Assembly: GCA_025350965.1 (NCBI GenBank)
Contig: JANXWV010000016.1
Span: 1-48,395, forward strand
DNA from: Rhizobacter sp.
GTDB taxonomy: Bacteria > Pseudomonadota > Gammaproteobacteria > Burkholderiales > Burkholderiaceae_C
Reading direction: 5' to 3'
DNA length: 48,395 nt
Part shown: piece after piece, positions 45,178 to 48,395 of the stretch
How the letters are laid out: every line of letters begins with the position of its first letter
How positions within the stretch are numbered: the first letter of the stretch is position 1
The notes under the pieces: model-generated
Database searches by the model: none
The model's input: only the letters and a program-made list of their open reading frames with translations
What the model was told of the DNA's origin: nothing
Position numbers and translations under genes: made by a program

Positions 45178-46785
45178 TCAATCGGGAAACAAGCAGCGCA
45201 AGGCCTCGCGCTTCGTGGCCGCGCCGACCTTCCCGGCATCGACCCACACGAAGCGGCCGGCCGGCGCGCAGGCGGCATCGGCCTCGGCGCAGGTGCGGTC
45301 GGTCTGCGCATCGACGAGCACCACCACGCGCGGCAGCTGCTGTGCCTGCGCGAGCGTGGCCAGCTCGAAGCGGCAACCGGCGTTGTGGGCCCGGAAGCCG
45401 CGCAGGTCCATCAGCACCACGTCACTGCGCGCAACCAGCGCGTGAAGAGCGTCTTGCCACGTGGTGTCGCGGCAATAGCACTCGTTGACGCGATGGCGGC
45501 CTTCGGCATCGGGCGCCAGATCGATGCCGGCCAAGCGCGGTGCAACGTCGGCCGGCGTGTGGATGAAGCGCTGCGCCAGGCCGCCGTCGAGGAAGGTGAA
45601 GATGTCGGCCGCATCGAGCGTGCGGTCGACGAGGTCGGTGCCGGCGATCAGCACGGTGTTGCCGGTCAGGCGCCAGCGCTCGACGACGTGGTCGAACAGT
45701 GCCTGGACTGCAGCGTCGTGCTGGAACACGCGCAGCACCAGCAGCGTCGGTGGCCGGCCTTCGGCACGCGGCAAGCGTTGCCAGAGCGCCAAGGTCAGCG
45801 GTATCCACGCCAGAGGCAACAGCAAGGCCGCGCCGGCAAGGCCCGCGCTGCTGGCCGCCGTCAGCGCCTGCACCAGCAACGCGACCGCCCACACGGCCGT
45901 GAACAGCACCAGCCCTTCCGACAAGCGCTGCTGCGCATACGCCTGCCCGAGCGCGCGGCCGAGCCAACGCAGCGGCCACCATGCCGCGAGCCAGGGCAGC
46001 AGCGCGAACCCGAGCATCACGCCGTGCGGAATGGCCCAGGACGGCAACCGCGTCAACCACGGTGAGCGCTGCGCAACGAGCACGGCGAGCAGGTCGATCC
46101 CGGCCATCGACGCCCACACCAGCCCCACCAGCGGGGGCAGCAGCCACGGCGCCACAGCACGCGAGGTGGCGCCCAGGCACAGCAACGCGATCAGCAGCAC
46201 CGGCGGGCCGACCTCGATGGCCAGGAACAGCAGCAGCGCCATCGGGCGCGGCTCGATCGAGCGCCACAGCATCACCGCGAAGCACAGCACGCACCAGGCT
46301 GCGAGCGCTGCCAGCAGGCGCGCCAGCGGCCAGCGCCACAACAAGCCGAGGGCGGGAATGGTGGGCCAGGTGTTGGCCAGCGCCAGCACGGCCCAGCGCT
46401 TGAGGGGCACCGGTTGGCCTGCGGCGTCGAGCCACAACGTCAGCCATGCACTGCTCATGGCCATCAGCGCCGAGAGGCCGAGCAGCAGCATCGTCAGGCG
46501 CCAGCCAGCGCTGCGGTTCTGCGCCAGAGTGATGCGGCGTGCCAAGCGGTCGGGTTGCACCGCGCGGGCGGCGAGTGGTGGCGCGACGGAAGCGGAAGAG
46601 GAAGCGGAAGAGGAAGAGGAAGAGGAAGAGGAAGAGGAAGAGGAAGAGGAAGAGGCTGCGCCCGGCGCACGCATCAATCCGGCCATCGCACTGCGATAGC
46701 GCCTGGCCAGCACCCACGCGCCGGCCCAGGCCAGCAACAGTGCGACGGCCAGAATGAAAGCGAGCTTGCCGGTCGAGTAGCCCAT
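45178..46785 (-). CDS. polytopic membrane protein with TIR-like C-terminal domain
   Basis: 535 residues from ATG 46785; ATG 46863 (MFQWTDARPEAQ) is an alternative, and neither has a clear ribosome binding site. TM1 (KLAFILAVALLLAWAGAWVLA) is followed by a poly-Ser linker of about 25 residues, then seven or eight more membrane segments (about 85-345). The C-terminal about 165 residues are soluble (LLVLRVFQHDAAVQALFDH, VLIAGTDLV, ALHALVARSDVVLMDLRGF, CRFELATLAQA). The ARSDVVLMDL and CRFEL boxes resemble the TIR core and its Glu helix, so a divergent TIR or nucleotide-deoxyribosyltransferase-like fold is likely but not certain. It is the first gene of the four-gene caspase/CHAT operon and could be its membrane sensor or pore (inference). 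Confidence 0.82.
   Translation of the reverse strand: MGYSTGKLAFILAVALLLAWAGAWVLARRYRSAMAGLMRAPGAASSSSSSSSSSSSSSSSASSSASVAPPLAARAVQPDRLARRITLAQNRSAGWRLTMLLLGLSALMAMSSAWLTLWLDAAGQPVPLKRWAVLALANTWPTIPALGLLWRWPLARLLAALAAWCVLCFAVMLWRSIEPRPMALLLFLAIEVGPPVLLIALLCLGATSRAVAPWLLPPLVGLVWASMAGIDLLAVLVAQRSPWLTRLPSWAIPHGVMLGFALLPWLAAWWPLRWLGRALGQAYAQQRLSEGLVLFTAVWAVALLVQALTAASSAGLAGAALLLPLAWIPLTLALWQRLPRAEGRPPTLLVLRVFQHDAAVQALFDHVVERWRLTGNTVLIAGTDLVDRTLDAADIFTFLDGGLAQRFIHTPADVAPRLAGIDLAPDAEGRHRVNECYCRDTTWQDALHALVARSDVVLMDLRGFRAHNAGCRFELATLAQAQQLPRVVVLVDAQTDRTCAEADAACAPAGRFVWVDAGKVGAATKREALRCLFPD
46606..46655. repeat. hexanucleotide microsatellite (GGAAGA)8 coding for poly-Ser
   Basis: Eight and a third perfect copies of GGAAGA on the plus strand (TCTTCC on the coding strand), flanked by degenerate copies from 46588. 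Each unit adds two Ser to the linker after TM1. Copy number changes keep the frame, so they would vary linker length rather than switch the gene off. Confidence 0.95.
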
Positions 46786-46987
46786 GCTGGGCCTGGATGG
46801 TGCAGGCGCCACGCGGGGCGCGTCAAGCTGCGCTTCAGGCCGTGCGTCGGTCCACTGGAACATGCGCTGCGGTTCACGCCGCCCGGTGCCGGCTCGCGCC
46901 ACCGAGCGGCATTCCGTCGCACGCCGAGGCAAGCCGGTACGACCCGCTACTACGATGCGCCCCAATGACACGAACCGGGAGCAGGGG

Positions 46988-47929
46988 ATGGATGCAATGT
47001 TGCAGGCGCGCGGTTTGCGCAAGCGCTACGGCGAGCGCACCGCACTCACCGACATCTCGTTCGAGGTGCGCGCCGGCGAAGTGCTGGGCCTGCTCGGGCC
47101 GAACGGCGCGGGCAAGTCCACGACGGTCGGCATCGTCAGCGGCTTGACCTCGGCCGATGCCGGCAGCGTGACGATCAACGGCACCACGCTGGCCGGCAAC
47201 GAGCGCGTCTTCAAGCGCCGCATCGGCCTGGTGCCGCAAGACCTGGCGCTGTTCGAAGACCTGCCGGCGCTCGCCAACATCGAACTGTTCGGGGCCCTGT
47301 ACGACATGCCGCAGGCCACGCTCAAGGCGCGTGCGGCCGATGTGCTGGCCATGGTCGGCCTGGCCGACCGCGCCCGCGACAAGCCGGCCACCTTCAGTGG
47401 CGGCATGAAGCGCCGCCTGAACATCGCCTGCGCGCTGGTGCACGACCCCGACGTGCTGCTGCTCGACGAGCCCACCGCCGGCGTCGACCCGCAAAGCCGC
47501 AACGCCATCTTCGACAACCTCGAAGCCTTGAAGCGCGCGGGCAAGGCGCTGATCTACACCACGCACTACATGGAAGAGGCCGAGCGCCTGGCGGACCACA
47601 TCGTCGTCATCGACCACGGCCGCGTGGTGGCCAGCGGCACGCAGGCCGAGCTGATGCGCAGCCTGCCCGCCGCGCAGACGCTGGTGCTCGACATCGACGG
47701 CGTGCCCGATCCCAGCGACCTGGCTGCTGTGCAGGCGCTGCCCGGCGTGCGCAGCGCAGTGCTCGGCGCGGGCCGCCTCATGCTCGCCGTTGACGACCTC
47801 GGCGCCACGGCCGCCGCTGTGCTGCAAACGCTCGCCGCGCACGGCTGCACGGTGCGCCACCTCAGCTCGGGCCGCGCCAACCTCGAAGACGTGTTCCTCG
47901 CGCTCACCGGGCGGCAACTGCGTGATTGA
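46988..47929 (+). CDS. ABC-2 type transporter ATP-binding protein
   Basis: 313 residues. Walker A GPNGAGKST near 38-46, Q-loop VPQDLALFEDL, signature FSGGMKRRLNIACALVHDP, Walker B VLLLDEPTAGVD and H-loop YTTHYMEEAERLAD are intact, matching CcmA/NodI-type exporters. The C-terminal about 90 residues are the usual extra domain (LEDVFLALTGRQLRD). ATG 46988 follows a GGGAGCAGGGG purine run; ATG 46997 is possible. It diverges from the TIR-like membrane gene across about 200 bp. In the gap I saw no strong promoter. It is followed after 33 bp by a permease. Confidence 0.95.
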   Translation: MDAMLQARGLRKRYGERTALTDISFEVRAGEVLGLLGPNGAGKSTTVGIVSGLTSADAGSVTINGTTLAGNERVFKRRIGLVPQDLALFEDLPALANIELFGALYDMPQATLKARAADVLAMVGLADRARDKPATFSGGMKRRLNIACALVHDPDVLLLDEPTAGVDPQSRNAIFDNLEALKRAGKALIYTTHYMEEAERLADHIVVIDHGRVVASGTQAELMRSLPAAQTLVLDIDGVPDPSDLAAVQALPGVRSAVLGAGRLMLAVDDLGATAAAVLQTLAAHGCTVRHLSSGRANLEDVFLALTGRQLRD

Positions 47930-47962
47930 TGCACCCCCGAAACAACTGTCGAAAGCATCCCC

Positions 47963-48395
47963 ATGAGCGCATTCACCGCCCTGGTTCGCAAGGACCTGAC
48001 CTTGCACTTCTCGAACCGCCGCGCGGTCATCATGAGCATCGTGGCGCCCATCCTGATCGCCGCGTTCTTCGGCAGCCTGTTCGGCGACAAGACCGCCAAG
48101 CCGTCGAACATTCCGATCGCAATCACCGACCTGGATCACAGCGCCGTGTCGATCAAGGTCGTGGCCGCGTTGCATGCGGAAAGCGCGCTCGTCGTCAGCG
48201 ACCAGTCTGCAGACGAGGCCTTGGCGCAGGTGCGCGCCGGCAAGCTGCGCGCCGCCGTGGTGCTGCCAGCGGGCTTCGGCGCGGCGGCGGGCACGGCGCT
48301 GTTCGGCGGCAACCGCAAGCCCGAGATCGTGCTGCACTTCGACCCGTCGCAATCGACGGTCCTGCCGCTGGTGCGCGGGCTGCTCGCGCAGCATG
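47963..48395 (+). CDS. ABC-2 type transporter permease (partial, 3' end off window)
   Basis: The visible 144 codons start MSAFTALVRKDLTLHFSNRR, then a first membrane segment (AVIMSIVAPILIAAFFGSLFG), and an extracytoplasmic part (IPIAITDLDHSAVSIKVVAAL, RAGKLRAAVVLPAGFGAA) typical of ABC-2 / YhgE-like exporters with the ATPase just upstream. Substrate unknown. The rest, with the other membrane segments, is beyond the window. Confidence 0.9.
   Translation, partial: MSAFTALVRKDLTLHFSNRRAVIMSIVAPILIAAFFGSLFGDKTAKPSNIPIAITDLDHSAVSIKVVAALHAESALVVSDQSADEALAQVRAGKLRAAVVLPAGFGAAAGTALFGGNRKPEIVLHFDPSQSTVLPLVRGLLAQH

Overview
The window reads as chromosomal DNA of a high-GC betaproteobacterium of the order Burkholderiales, in the general range of Rubrivivax, Leptothrix, Piscinibacter or Rhizobacter. 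That placement is inferred from GC-rich codon use, gene families (hemE next to priA, a betaproteobacterial-style cox cluster, DUF2252) and Burkholderiales-like GC-rich palindromic repeats; no rRNA or tRNA is present to confirm it. No prophage, insertion sequence, CRISPR array or plasmid functions were seen.

Layout. 1-1923 (minus): two TPM-domain proteins and LemA. 1924-2312: a frameshifted remnant of a GFA-family gene. 2313-13660 (minus): an aerobic carbon monoxide dehydrogenase cluster, coxM-coxS-coxL-coxG-coxD-coxE-xdhC/coxF-mocA, followed by a 2OG-Fe(II) oxygenase-like gene and a multi-spanning membrane protein, and preceded by an RcoM-like heme-PAS/LytTR CO sensor. CoxL carries the form I active-site loop AYRCSFR, so this should be a true CO oxidiser; a repeat-rich 232-bp region between the regulator and coxM is the likely control region. 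13864-21810: housekeeping genes (MOSC protein, cysK, hemE, priA, a YecA-like protein, mmsA) with a structured, terminator-ended RNA element ahead of mmsA. 22090-27004 (plus): a secreted subtilase ending in nine hexapeptide repeats, then a membrane GGDEF-EAL protein. 27076-33135 (minus): an NMT1/SsuA-type ABC transporter with an embedded DUF2252 gene, and a PhoX phosphatase. 33191-37161 (plus): a trypsin-like protease, a membrane FHA protein, an SDR and a hemolysin III protein as a tight operon.

The most unusual part is 37235-46785 (minus): four genes in a row coding for a multi-spanning membrane protein with a TIR-like C-terminal domain, a caspase-family protease, a TIR-receiver fusion, and a 1853-residue protein joining two alpha/beta-hydrolase (lipase) domains, a CHAT protease and a helical repeat tail. 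Every catalytic residue that can be checked is intact. This looks like a multi-effector conflict or regulated cell-death operon (inference). The window ends with an ABC-2 type exporter (ATPase and truncated permease) on the plus strand.

The CO story is coherent: RcoM would sense CO through heme, activate coxMSL, CoxD/E/F and MocA would mature the Mo-Cu cofactor, and CoxG would tether the enzyme to the membrane. Other items worth a look are two palindromic repeat elements that have been read into coding sequence (inside an ABC ATPase and at the N-terminus of the hemolysin III gene), and a GGAAGA microsatellite coding for poly-serine.
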